Shown: positions 31,213 through 44,143 of the stretch, piece after piece | Position numbering within the stretch: position 1 is the stretch's first letter | Layout of the letters: every line of letters starts with the position of its first letter | Assembly (NCBI GenBank): GCA_034769895.1 | Contig: CM068373.1 | Location: 18,271,967-18,335,966, forward strand | DNA from: Magicicada septendecula | Taxonomy: Eukaryota > Arthropoda > Insecta > Hemiptera > Cicadidae | Length of the DNA stretch: 64,000 bases | Direction of reading: 5' to 3' | The notes under the pieces: generated by a model | The model's database searches: none | What the model was told of the DNA's origin: nothing | The model's input: only the letters and a program-made list of their open reading frames with translations | Made by a program: the position numbers and the translations under genes

Positions 31213-32565
31213 ATTAATTAAAATGTTGTATAAATGAATTTTTGTAATGAATTTAAATGATTTTTATAAGATTTGAACTTGATAATAAATCGTAAATGAG
31301 TAAAAGTAAAATGTGTTTAGTTGTTGAGTCATATGGTTGTTACAAGGTATCAGAAGGTACATATGGTTATGTACGCTATATTTGTTGTGACAAATGTTTA
31401 TATTTTTGAGTTTATGACAAGTGATCATGTTTTATTTGATTAAATAGTTAACCATATGTAAGTAGGAATTTTATAACGAAATGGAAGTAAAGTAAAATGT
31501 TTCAATAATGACATTAAATGAATTTGAAAGAATTTAACTTAGGGAAGGTGTGTAAATTTTAATAAAATTTGAATTTAAAATGTGTAGGTTAATGTAACAA
31601 TGATAAGGTTCATTTTGAGTAGTTATTAAGGTGTTTAATGAAGTATATGGTAGATAATTTTGTGTATTTGGTTACCTTGTACTCAGTATACTTAGAGTAA
31701 GGTTATGTTCACCTGTTGATAGAACATCTGCTGATGCATGGTGTTATATGTATAATATATTTTGTGTACTCAATTTATAGTTTCAGTTGAATTTATGGTA
31801 ATAATAATTTTGTTTCTTTTTATTAATTGTCAAAATATATATTTCTGAAATTTAAATTCATTTAATTCTTGAAAAAAAAATTTTTTTTTTTGAAATGTTA
31901 GTAAGTTAGTAGATTGTTTTAACTAGTAGTGATTCGAAGGTCACAAAGATAAAGGAAGTTAATGAATACAAAATGCAATTAAAGTAATTAATTGAAAGAG
32001 ATGATTTCGATCAAATTAAAATGTGAACTTTTGGTCATGAACTTAGATTTATTTGGATAAATGATTGAAATTTAAATAATTTCTTTTTGATTTGAAATGA
32101 TAAGTCCAGGTACACAGTTAAAGTGTTTGACTAATAGAAATTAAAAGGAAAAAGTATAATGCTAACAAATTGTAGATTATGTTAACTTAAAGTTGGTAAT
32201 GTTTCTTTTGAGGTTAGGTTTGGTGAAATAAGAATGATGTGTTAGTATTAAGAAAGCACTTATATACGAACCAGTACTTTGCTAAAGGCAATCCAGTATG
32301 GCTAAGAGGGAGATAAATCAGTTAAAGATCTGGTTTAGTGTAAGGCCATTTAGTGACAATTTATCTGAAATGTTACAGAGTTAGGTGATACTGTGGTGAG
32401 TGCTTGTCTGATTTTACGGTGTTGGGATCTCGAGCAGAGAAGTCCAGTAGAGTCATTCAGGTGCAGCCATAGTCACCAAACTAGGGGGGTAGATTACCCA
32501 TGATTTAGTAAAGGACGTAAGGGGGTTGTTGGCACCATATCCTAGCTGGTCCTCTTAGATTTTAG
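31213..32565 (+). other. Non-coding 3' internal region of element A, unit 1
   Basis: About 1.35 kb, strongly AT-rich and stop-dense. The last ~380 bp contain a conserved block (gtgttgggatctcgagcaga, then gaagtccagt, gtcaccaaactagggggg and aagggggttgttggcacca) that aligns with elements C, D and E. The sequence shows conservation without coding potential. Confidence 0.7.
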
Positions 32566-32605
32566 CAATGAGAGTTTTTCTGTTTCGGCAGAAAACCTCT
32601 TATTG
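32566..32605 (+). ncRNA. Conserved pre-PPT hairpin, unit 1
   Basis: caatgagagtttttctg and cagaaaacctcttattg pair around tttcgg. The polypurine run ggggggggaggtat follows directly before LTR A at 32618. Compared with element E, the pair next to the loop side changes C-G to A-T on both arms. Confidence 0.75.
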
Positions 32606-32617
32606 GGGGGGAGGTAT

Positions 32618-33610
32618 TGTAACGGTACAGAATCAAGGGGATTTATTTTATTCTTTTATCAATGGTAATAACGGGAAATCGCCCAGACAGAGTTTCAGTT
32701 TTAATAAGCAGAGTGTACTTTTGGAACACCCAGTTGTCAATTTGTCCAGTAAGCCCGGCAACATACCCCGAAAGCTGGAGCATCGGAATATGTACAAGTG
32801 CGCGGATGCCCCTTCTGACAGAGTGAAGATCATGTACGATTTCCCTGGTCGCCGGCGGCGAGTCTACGACAAATAGCGTTAGCCAATGAAAATGCAAGTT
32901 GCCGCTCTCGGGATGCTGAGGGCCATATTGAAAACGAGCCACTTAGCGTCATCCAGCGGAACCGGCCGGTTCAGTGTAATAAAGCTCGCGAGCCAAAAAT
33001 AAAATAAAATTGTTAAGAATGTGAACAGAATACAAATAAAAATGGTGTAAAGTAATAATCAAACAATGAAACATTAACAAATCGTCAGTGGTCAAAATTT
33101 AACACATGAAAACATATTTCGGAACAACCTAGTGAACAAAAAATGGACTGATTTCAACACGTGCTCTTCATGGACACAACCAAAGGGTAGTAACTGCATA
33201 ATTTAAATAAAAATGAATATAAAAAATCAAAGAAAGCGCTAAATCAAAAGAGGGGAAAAGTGTGAAAGAGAGAGTGTATGAGCAAAGCACTGGATTACCT
33301 TATAATACCTAGAATGTAGTTATTTAGATAAGCATTGTTAATTCTTTTTGTAAAATAAGTTCACAAAGAAACTTGTTCTTTGTACAAGAAAAAAGCAGAG
33401 TAAAAGTAACTTTTCATGTGAAATGGTGTTAATAAATCAATTGGTTAAATGCTAACAATGAGAGTATAGTTCATTAAACAACATGAACCCAAAATCACAC
33501 TTATAGGTCACGAGTTCGTGTGAACGATCCTGGACCCGATAAAGGTAAGAATTTTGGAACATGTTTATTTTTTATTAATTATGATATTTGCAATTAAATG
33601 TAGCTTCACA
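32618..33610 (+). repeat. LTR A, unit 2 (993 bp)
   Basis: Shared LTR: 3' LTR of unit 1 and 5' LTR of unit 2. Nearly identical to the copies at 38122 and 58447. Same internal signals as the first LTR. Confidence 0.9.
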
Positions 33611-33612
33611 AT

Positions 33613-33630
33613 TGGCGCCTGAACAGGGAC
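33613..33630 (+). other. Primer-binding site, unit 2
   Basis: TGGCGCCTGAACAGGGAC, one mismatch to the Lys(UUU)-type site; the same variant is in unit 3. Confidence 0.75.
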
Positions 33631-33804
33631 AGTTTTTACAAATTCAATTTTGTACAGACAACGCTTACTCGTGAGTGTAAGATGTGATTTGGAGGTTAAG
33701 TTGTAGTACATATAAATTACGTACATAAAATGATGTTAGGTTAAGTGAGTGGTAAAATAATAGTAAGTGTGAGTTTTTGTTAATATACGAAAATTTTATA
33801 AAAT

Positions 33805-35240
33805 ATGGAGAATAAAATGAGACTGACATAATTGTCGGCGATGAAGCCGAAAATAAGTCGATGTTTAAAAACAAAGAAAGTATGTTGACTGAGTCGGCTG
33901 ATAGAAGCAACTCAGGAATTCAAACAAATGGAATGATAACAAGTGAAAGTAATTTTGACGAATCAAAAACAATGAATGAAGTCCAACACCTATTTCAATT
34001 AATCAAAAAAAAAAGCTGATGACAGTGTTATGTTAAAAGATTTGTGTAGTATAATATGTAGTATGAAAGAAAGTTCAGGAAAGCGATACAATGAAGTAAA
34101 TAAATTGAAAGAATATAATAAAGAAGTAAAGAGTGATTTCGATAAAATAAATAGTCGTTTCGATGTCAGTGATACTAAAATGGATAGTCGTTTTGATGAA
34201 ATGAATACACAAAATGTTAAATTTGAAATTAATATGAATAAACGTCTGATTGAGATTGACGAACGTTTAACGACATTTAAGGAACAAGTAATAGAATCAA
34301 TAGAGGAACAGATCAAAAGTAAAGTAACTCAGATAGTTAATAAGAAGGTAAATGACAGTGGTAGCGATATGACGAATAATAACGAGGTAAGTGGTAATTA
34401 TAGTAATGAGTTACAAGTAATAGCAAAATAGAAAGTGATAACAGCAAAATAATTAAAAATGTGTTAGAGAGTAAAGTGAATAATAATAGTGGCGATGAAG
34501 TTTTAGTGGAAATAGAAAGTAGTGATGAGAAAGAGTGTGATGAGAGGTTAGGTTGGCGAAGGGCAAATTTTCCCAGTTGTTTAAGTGGAGTAAAGACTCC
34601 GCTAGTGAGTTATGAGGACAAGGTTTCCTCCAGTAGTTATGTGAGAGATGAGGTGTCTCTAAGTAGGTCCCCTGTGTATCATGAGTTACCTGGAAGAGCC
34701 AGGATGTGTCATGATAACGTTGTGTTGCCTTTTGTGTGGATTGAGAGAGAAAAAGTGAAATGGTGTTATGATGAAAGGTATTGTGAGAGAGTGGTAGAAT
34801 TATTCACATTGAGAGAGAGAGAGAGAGAATATTATTTGATGTTACTAGAAGTTAGAAAGAACTATTAGAGAAAATAAAGAGAGAGAAAATTAGTAATATT
34901 GTAGACTTACCTTGTTGTGAGAATGGTGATAATTACATTGAAAGCTTACCTGTACATATGCAAGGAATATTAATAGTAGATGATGCTGAAAATAAGGAGA
35001 GGGTAAAATGCTTCATTGAGACGTAATAATATTGACGGTGACAAGACCAGAATTAATGATGTAGACAGGTTATATGATTTGATAATAATGTGGGATAGTC
35101 CAGTAGATTATTATGGGGGTATAAAGGAACAATTTGAAATATTGAAGAGTTATTATATAAATAATAATAATGTAATGAGTGTAAGTAAAGATGAAAATTG
35201 CTATGTGAAAATCAGACTAATTTTCGATGATGGTGGTTAG
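33805..35240 (+). pseudogene. gag-like protein of element A, unit 2, broken
   Basis: Same layout as unit 1 but with a 4-bp deletion right after the start and a ~10-bp deletion that removes VEIHS of the HSTP motif. Further breaks: a 10-A run before the coiled coil, the shared stop near 34429 and (GA)9. It ends RLIFDDGG at 35240. Confidence 0.75.
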
Positions 35241-35596
35241 AAACAGTGAATGAACATTTAATTATTTTAGTTTGTGGTAATTACTTGGCTAACTTATGTA
35301 ATGAGCTGTGGTAAACAATAAAGTAATATGACGAAAAATTGTAGATAAATTTGTAGTGAGGTTAATTGTGTTTGTGTAATAGGTTATATTATACTCGGTA
35401 GTTTATGTAAACAATGTATGTATGCAAGGGGAATTGATTTTATAATAATAATAATAATAATATTTTACCAGACGAAATAAATAACGGGAGTAATTGCAAA
35501 GTTTATTGTAATTGTAATTGTTTTGGAATATTGTAATGAAAAACTTAGTGTTTTAAAAAACTGATTGAATTAGATAAAATTGAGATGAATTAATTA

Positions 35597-36714
35597 TGTA
35601 ACGGCACAAAAAGGGGAAACAAAATTTTAAAATGTGATTTGAATATTTTATGTCGCCCAAGTGTAGCGTCGAGACGGATGTGAATTGGCATTGGATGTGC
35701 AGTTTGCAAAGAGGGAGCGCCCGCGCTTTCAACCGCGTACACAGTCGGCCAAGTTTCTCATGCTAACGGCACGAACTGGTACATTCTTTCTGGCCCGGCA
35801 CGCGGAAAACAAAGACAGTCGACGATTAACATCTGAAAACAGCGGACACCAGTGCATCGCCGCCCGGGCAAAGTTTTATCTATTATTAAAAATGGGAAAG
35901 TAGTTCAAAGCAGTCAACAAGGCAATTATAACTCGACCGGGTGAACACACAGGCTCGTGAGCCTAAAACTTTATTTTATACTTTCAAAATTTTATAATGT
36001 GATTGAATAACAAAACACGGAGTTATACAAAACATGTGAGTTCAGTTTAACAATAACTTAAAATGAATTAGAGGTATGAACAATTACAATTTGGTGACGC
36101 AAAAAATAAAAGGTTGGAGAAATAATGTGATACAATAGTGCAACTGTAATAAATCGTTAGTACTCAAAATTAACAGTGAGAAATATTCGGACAAAAGTGA
36201 ACAAAATTTGTGGAGATCAACAAGTGACCTGCAGGGACGCCGATACCACGTAACCGTATATCAAACAAATTAATTATGAGAATTTAAATAAAAAAGCGCT
36301 TAATTAAATATGGTATGTGTGTGAATGAGAATGTGCAGGTACTGGGCTGTCTTATCTATAGATATAAGAAAGAAATATTTAAGCTAACTAGAGTAGGAAA
36401 GCAATATTAAATTTCCGATGTAACATTAGTATCAGTATTTGTTCAAAGAAAAAATAAAGATGGAAAGTAAGAAATTTGAAAAGAGAGAATATAAAGAAAT
36501 GTATTAAAAAGAATAAATCCATTACATTATTTCACTTGATATATATGTGTTAGAATAATCATTTCAAGTACCTAATTTCATTTTCTGTGTTGGTAAATTC
36601 GCTATACGAAATAGGGTTACACCACTAGACGATCTGGCCAGAGAGTTGACAAATAAAAGGTAAGTGGGAGTTTGAGACCATTTAATAATTATTTAATAAA
36701 ATTAATAAAACACA
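35597..36714 (+). mobile_element. Solo LTR B in unit 2
   Basis: 1118 bp, same ATTA flanks and ends as in unit 1; one base is missing in the 84-codon frame region, confirming that this frame is not under constraint. Confidence 0.8.
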
Positions 36715-36718
36715 ATTA

Positions 36719-38069
36719 ATTAATTAAAATGTTGTATAAATAAATTTTTGTAATGAATTTAAATGATTTTTATAAGATTTGAACTTGATAATAAATCGTA
36801 AATGAGTAAAAGTAAAATGTGTTTAGTTGTTGAGTCATATGGTTGTTACAAGGTATCAGAAGGTACATATGGTTATGTACGCTATATTTGTTGTGACAAA
36901 TGTTTATATTTTTGAGTTTATGACAAGTGATCATGTTTTATTTGATTAAATAGTTAACCATATGTAAGTAGGAATTTTATAACGAAATGGAAGTAAAGTA
37001 AAATGTTTCAATAATGACATTAAATGAATTTGAAAGAATTTAACTTAGGGAAGGTGTGTAAATTTTAATAAAATTTGAATTTAAAATGTGTAGGTTAATG
37101 TAACAATGATAAGGTTCATTTTGAGTAGTTATTAAGGTGTTTAATGAAGTATATGGTAGATAATTTTGTGTATTTGGTTACCTTGTACTCAGTATACTTA
37201 GAGTAAGGTTATGTTCACCTGTTGATAGAACATCTGCTGATGCATGGTGTTATATGTATAATATATTTTGTGTACTCAATTTATAGTTTCAGTTGAATTT
37301 ATGGTAATAATAATTTTGTTTCTTTTTATTAATTGTCAAAATATATATTTCTGAAATTTAAATTCATTTAATTCTTGAAAAAAAAATTTTTTTTTTTGAA
37401 ATGTTAGTAAGTTAGTAGATTGTTTTAACTAGTAGTGATTCGAAGGTCACAAAGATAAAGGAAGTTAATGAATACAAAATGCAATTAAAGTAATTAATTG
37501 AAAGAGATGATTTCGATCAAATTAAAATGTGAACTTTTGGTCATGAACTTAGATTTATTTGGATAAATGATTGAAATTTAAATAATTTCTTTTTGATTTG
37601 AATGATAAGTCCAGGTACACAGTTAAAGTGTTTGACTAATAGAAATTAAAAGGAAAAAGTATAATGCTAACAAATTGTAGATTATGTTAACTTAAAGTTG
37701 GTAATGTTTGTTTTGAGGTTAGGTTTGGTGAAATAAGAATGATGTGTTAGTATTAAGAAAGCACTTATATACGAACCAGTACTTTGCTAAAGGCAATCCA
37801 GTATGGCTAAGAGGGAGATAAATCAGTTAAAGATCTGGTTTAGTGTAAGGCCATTTAGTGACAATTTATCTGAAATGTTACAGAGTTAGGTGATACTGTG
37901 GTGAGTGCTTGTCTGATTTTACGGTGTTGGGATCTCGAGCAGAGAAGTCCAGTAGAGTCATTCAGGTGCAGCCATAGTCACCAAACTAGGGGGTAGATTA
38001 CCCATGATTTAGTAAAGGACGTAAGGGGGTTGTTGGCACCATATCCTAGCTGGTTCTCTTAGATTTTAG
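36719..38069 (+). other. Non-coding 3' internal region, unit 2
   Basis: Colinear with 31213-32565; same conserved terminal block. Confidence 0.7.
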
Positions 38070-38109
38070 CAATGAGAGTTTTTCTGTTTCGGCAGAAAAC
38101 CTCTTATTG
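38070..38109 (+). ncRNA. Conserved pre-PPT hairpin, unit 2
   Basis: Identical stem and loop to 32566-32605; polypurine run ggggagggggtat follows. Confidence 0.75.
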
Positions 38110-38121
38110 GGGAGGGGGTAT

Positions 38122-39114
38122 TGTAACGGTACAGAATCAAGGGGATTTATTTTATTCTTTTATCAATGGTAATAACGGGAAATCGCCCAGACAGAGTTTC
38201 AGTTTTAATAAGCAGAGTGTACTTTTGGAACACCCAGTTGTCAATTTGTCCAGTAAGCCCGGCAACATACCCCGAAAGCTGGAGCATCGGAATATGTACG
38301 AGTGCGCGGATGCCCCTTCTGACAGAGTGAAGATCATGTACGATTTCCCTGGTCGCCGGGGGCGAGTCTACGACAAATAGCGTTAGCCAATGAAAATGCA
38401 AGTTGCCGCTCGCGGGATGCTGAGGGCCATATTGAAAACGAGCCACTTAGCGTCATCCAGCGGAACCGGCCGGTTCAGTGTAATAAAGCTCGCGAGCCAA
38501 AAATAAAATAAAATTGTTAAGAATGTGAACAGAATACAAATAAAAATGGTGTAAAGTAATAATCAAACAATGAAACATTAACAAATCGTCAGTGGTCAAA
38601 ATTTAACACATGAAAACATATTTCGGAACAACCTAGTGAACAAAAAATGGACTGATTTCAACACGTGATCTTCATGGACACAACCAAAGGGTAGTAACTG
38701 CATAATTTAAATAAAAATGAATATAAAAAATCAAAGAAAGCGCTAAATCAAAAGAGGGGAAAAGTGTGAAAGAGAGAGTGTATGAGCAAAGCACTGGATT
38801 ACCTTATAATACCTAGAATGTAGTTATTTAGATAAGCATTGTTAATTCTTTTTGTAAAATAAGTTCACAAAGAAACTTGTTCTTTGTACAAGAAAAAAGC
38901 AGAGTAAAAGTAACTTTTCATGTGAAATGGTGTTAATAAATCAATTGGTTAAATGCTAACAATGAGAGTATAGTTCATTAAACAACATGAACCCAAAATC
39001 ACACTTATAGGTCACGAGTTCGTGTGAACGATCCTGGACCCGATAAAGGTAAGAATTTTGGAACATGTTTATTTTTTATTAATTATGATATTTGCAAGTA
39101 AATGTAGCTTCACA
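38122..39114 (+). repeat. LTR A, unit 3 (993 bp)
   Basis: Shared LTR between units 2 and 3; primer site variant TGGCGCCTGAACAGGGAC at 39117-39134. Confidence 0.9.
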
Positions 39115-39356
39115 ATTGGCGCCTGAACAGGGACAGTTTTTACAAATTCAATTTTGTACAGACAACGCTTACTCGTGAGTGTAAGATGTGATTTGGAGGT
39201 TAAGTTGTAGTACATATAAATTACGTACATAAAATGATGTTAGGTTAAGTGAGTGGTAAAATAATAGTAAGTGTGAGTTTTTGTTAATATACGAAAATTT
39301 TATAAAATATGGAGAATAAAATAAATGAGACTGACATAATTGTCGGCGATGAAGCC

Positions 39357-40546
39357 TGTAACTTTATTAATTTTGGATATTTGATCTATTCAGATTAAAA
39401 CTCCCACTTACCTTACGACTTTGATCTGGCCGGATCGCATAGTGTGGACTAACCCATTTCGTTCGACGAACTCTGACGATACATATAACGAAATAAGGCA
39501 TTGAAAGAATTTAACTCTCAATTGTATGGAAGTGAAATCAGATTTTTCTTTATTACTCAGAAATGTTGAAATGTTAAATCTTCTTGTTACATGTTGTGCA
39601 ACTCTTACACCTTACTGACTAGCGCTTACCTTATCATGGACAATTAAATAACTTCATTCACACACATATACACTTAATTCAGCCCAGCATTGCACACTCA
39701 CTACTCCCATTCCATTATAAAACCCCAATTACCCAATTGAATACATGATTTTAGATCACTACCGGCAACGCGTTCTTCTGTGACCTCGTGGCCAGCCCGC
39801 GGTAGGTCGAAAACGTCTCGAAAAGGACGAAACTGAATCACAAATTTGGCTATTATTGTTCTACAACTATCCTCCCATCCTGTCACTGGTTTTAGAAAAT
39901 GACTACTTCACTTTCATTATCAAATACTAATAAAATTATATGAGCATATTTAGCTCGCGTGTCGGCGCCGACAGTCAGTGACGAACTGGACAATGTGCTT
40001 TCCTCGAGTCACGGGAAATGAGCAGTCACGGCCATCCGGTTTTAGTCGCCGTTGGTGATTAATTGCGGTGGCATAACCATTTTATGCATGGATTATAACG
40101 GGCATGTGTGTGTGTCCAGAGGCCGATATTGGCATCTGCTCTGCTGATGTCGCTCACAGTAGGCGGAGTTTGATGCCGTTTTCCGGTAGTCGGTCGATTG
40201 GAACTACTAACTGTTCGTCCCAGCGCCATGTTTGTCTCAACTGTCGTGTCTTTCACGGCGTCAGTGCCGATCCCCGCCCGGCTGAGTTCCATACGGGCGT
40301 CAAAACACATGCACAGAGTTCTTAGAATTTTGGTGGAGGTAAATTCTTCAGCCGTGTTACACCACTGATTGCGTTTCGCTTTGTTTCCAACTGTTTCTCA
40401 ACACTGGTCTGTTATACGGACAAATACGTTGCACAATAATACATTGTTACATTATTTTATACAAACCCGCCCGAAACCGAAATGACTAAAAATATATATA
40501 TACCCCAAACGGTTAAAATAAAAATACCCAAAAATGACCCGCTACA
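39357..40546 (-). repeat. LTR C, 3' copy (1190 bp)
   Basis: Minus strand TGTAGCGGG...AGTTACA. Contains a GC-rich part with cagcgccatgtttgtc (GCCAT-type), a tgcaatgctgggctgaat block and a splice-donor-like aaggtaagt near the LTR 3' end. Confidence 0.9.
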
Positions 40547-40554
40547 ATACCCCC

Positions 40555-40597
40555 TCGATGAGAATTCTGCTGTCCACGACAGAAGAAATCTCATCGA
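40555..40597 (-). ncRNA. Conserved pre-PPT hairpin, element C
   Basis: Minus strand tcgatgagatttcttctgtc and gacagcagaattctcatcga pair around gtg. The polypurine run gagggggtat follows before the LTR. The stem positions correspond to those of A and E but with different paired bases and an extended tip. Confidence 0.75.
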
Positions 40598-43500
40598 TAA
40601 ACCCCAAAGAGGACCGTTGAGGAACTGGTGCCAACAACCCCCTGGTTCTTACTCTGCATGGGTACACGACCCCCCTGGCTCAGTGACCATGGACTCATCT
40701 GAACGAGATCACTGGACTTCTCCGTAAGAGATCCCAACACCGAGAAATCGATCAGACTCGCACCACAGCGCGCCTCGCCTGCTAACATACTACCCCCAAA
40801 AATCCTCAATCCCTGGCTAAAATCATTCCAGCTCCTCCGCCGATATGGATCCCCTTTTTGCAAGCTGGGCTGCCTTTGGCAAATACTGGGCTCACACACT
40901 CTAACATTACATATTACCATAACACATAAGAATAAAACTTTCTTTTAAAATTTATCAAAAATTTAAAAAATTCAAAATTCAAAAAATAATCGTGTATCAA
41001 AAAATTCTCTTCCTCTTTTTTCTAATTTTTGTTTCAATGACTTAACCTAAACATTCCTATTAATATAAACATTTCTATTCTAACATGGAGAATCACTTAT
41101 AATCTACCAATATGAAGCAATACAATAAAAGAAACATCATTAATACATACACAATAACATAATCATTACTCAACATATTCACTCGCTGGCAGGCGAAAAA
41201 TCAAGTTTTTTTTTTTCTCACAAAAAAAAATTTTAAAATTTTCAAAATTTTAAAATTCAAAAAAAAATTTTAATTTATTCAGTAAAAGATTTTATTAAAT
41301 TTATTTATTAAATAACATTTATTAAAAGTATTCAAATATTAGTTTGAATTAATCAAACAAACAAATTAAAATTGAATTCCTACTCTACAAGCTTAGTAGG
41401 TGTATGAACTCATCAGCTGATCATAACTAGGTCAAGTCCAAAACCCTTGACCTACATATGTTATGTATGATTTCTGAAAACACTTTAAACATCTGTAATA
41501 TCCTAACTTGAAATACAAAACATAATAACATAAAATATTTAAAACGAACAAATATTAATATACATAATAAACAGATTGACATTTAAATTATTTAAAACAA
41601 ACAATTCTTGACTTTACATTATTTTCAAATTTTATCAAAATTCTGTCACTGGTGAAAAAAATAAACAATTGCATATTCTTTATCATGAATCTCTCTTTCT
41701 TTTCAACAATCTTACTTTAATATACTGTGGGTGATGTAAATTATTTATTCTCGTTTTTCTGTATGAGATTTCTATACATTTCTATACACCTAAACTTTCT
41801 CCCTCTGACTCTAATATTCATCAACTTCCGTGCTCATGACACCCATCTCTATCAAAAATATCTACTAATCAGGACATTCTAAACCCCAACTTATCATTTA
41901 ACACAATTCGCCGCCTTCTCTACATATATGAAAAAATACTCTCTAACCCTTTGTACATAGGATACGTGTTTCCTTCCCAAAAACTCATTTCCCTTATTTG
42001 GCGGCCCGGATTCTACCTAAGGCGGCCCCTCCTCACTAAAATCTATTCTAATCCCGTCCCAACCCTTGTTGCGGACTCCCCAAATACACTACCCCCTAAT
42101 ACAAAATTGCCATCCCCAAAAATCTCAATCTCATTGCCTCACTACAAATACAACAAAATAATCTCATTAATTATAAACATAAATATATATCATTCAAAAC
42201 TCAACATAAATTCTCCATTACTACTGTGTCAACATTAATACTTCACCAACTTCTATAACATACATTAACTCAAAAACAACATTACATTATATTCATCTCC
42301 ATCATTTCACATTCAGCTTTGGACAGGTCTGCATGTCCCATAAAACATTTATCACCCATGAATTATCTTTTATTAACTTGCATAAATTATTATTATTTTA
42401 TTTCTCATATTCTTTTTATCTTTACTTCAAAATATCTGTAGTGCACTAAACATTAATTACTTGTAACATTTACAAACCAATATACCAGTGACATGGTATT
42501 GTTGATCAGCTGATATCCTAACATAATTAAAACACCATGAAATTACATCTTAAAATTGAACAAATACATGTAATACATTATCAACACTTACTTCTATTAT
42601 GTTGATTGCCTGCCAGGCGTCTAATGATTGGCTTAGAAAAAAAATTACACACATAATGAAAATACATTTTACCAACAACTATATCTAACACACAACAATA
42701 AAATGATACCTTTAAAATTATATTATGAACCTTATTACGAGTCTGAGCATATAATTATGTGGACAGATCACAAGCATTTTTGATTGGATTAAACCTTGAA
42801 TAAGCAAAACTTTTACGTCATAAAATTTTAAATTCGTGACTCCTTTACGTCACCTCCCAGCCACACACTCTATTTCAGATTATGGAGGACTGTCTCGCCC
42901 TTTCGCTTCCACAGAGACTGTATATTTTGGAGCAGGGTTTTACCTCTCCGTGTCTCTGCTTCCGCTGTTAAGTTTTAACATTGGTGAACATCATCATGTT
43001 CTCGTTAATAATCATGCACCCTTAAACGGTTCTACCACCTGGCTCTGCTGTTCCTTCTCGAACAGAGTGGCAGCCGCTGTTCCATAGTTTGGTGATTCCC
43101 CTTTTATTTACCCCCCATCAATTTCAAAATACACCTTTACAACGATAACAGCTATGGCCAGTTATGGTCAGCGCGTAATCGTAATGTGCCCCAACCATAG
43201 CTGTTAAAGCTAAACCAATTCCACGGTCAGGGTTCGGTGAGGCCGTGACCGCCCGAAAATTTGGGGAATCACAAGTAAAATATCTTTCGTAATATTAAAT
43301 TTACGAATTTATATTTAAATGACAATATTAATTTAGATGGGGTTTTTAACCCACTTTATATGGAAGCTTAACCATTAGTAACATAAAATAATTAATACAA
43401 AATCTACAACCTTCCCCCATAGCAGTTCCACACTACACTGTTATAATACATCACATAACACAATACACAAATAGCAGTAAACCTGGATTATTAGCATACA

Positions 43501-44143
43501 TCAAACAAACAATTCTCTTTTAAATAATTTATATAAAAATTTATAAACATTATTATTTAAAATTTTTCATTAACTCTTTTTATTTATCATCATGATGAAT
43601 TTATCCTGTGTTGTAATCAGATTTTCAAAAATTCTAAATTTATTATTAATACATATTTTTAACCATTATGTTCCACAAAATAAACCATTTAACATTTATT
43701 TACTTATTAATTATTATTAAATCAAAATCTCACCAAACAATTTAATTACCTTATAAAATTCAAACACATAATATTCAATCACACTATCTAAACATCTCCA
43801 CTTATTTACTTCAATTTATTATTAAAATTGAATATTCATTTGATTATTAGAATAACATATCTCAATTATTATCAACATTCTACAAATCATTAACTATTGT
43901 CTTCATAATTATTTTGTTATTTAATTAGAGTGCAAAAATATTAATAATATTATTATTATTAATACAACATTTTTTAAAACATATACACATTACATTTCAC
44001 AATACACACAAATGAATTCAATCTTATTTACAAAATATACGTCAAAACTGTTCAAGTGTATCTCACTTCAGATGTCCAAATCAGCAAGGTCATTACCAGA
44101 AATTTATAAAATTCAAACAAGGTCTATACACTGATATTCTAGT
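40598..44143 (-). other. Long non-coding internal region of element C
   Basis: About 3.5 kb, AT-rich. The part near the LTR (40600-40920) carries the 3' block shared with A, D and E; an open minus frame over it (40591-40920) is not conserved as protein. The whole stretch is colinear and highly similar to 50288-53830 of element D, although their genes and LTRs are much more diverged. It contains a small inverted-repeat unit at 43093-43271. Confidence 0.7.
43093..43271. repeat. 179-bp inverted-repeat unit within element C
   Basis: Ends TGATTCCCC and GGGGAATCA are perfect 9-bp inverted repeats; inside, aacagctatgg and ccatagctgtt form a second inverted pair. The same unit is at 52821-52999 in element D, so it predates their split. 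It may be a MITE fixed in the ancestor or a structured RNA region. Confidence 0.5.

Noticed and set aside
32643-32942. 99-codon minus frame repeated in each LTR A (also 27123, 38147, 58472) and its 102-codon plus partner
   Set aside because: They lie wholly or mostly within the LTR, persist only because the LTR copies are near-identical, and match no protein family. The plus frame starts in the conserved hairpin before the polypurine tract.
40059-40310. Overlapping 83- and 73-codon frames on both strands in LTR C (repeated at 46355)
   Set aside because: They arise from a GC-rich LTR stretch that lacks stops; duplicated only because the two LTRs are the same sequence.
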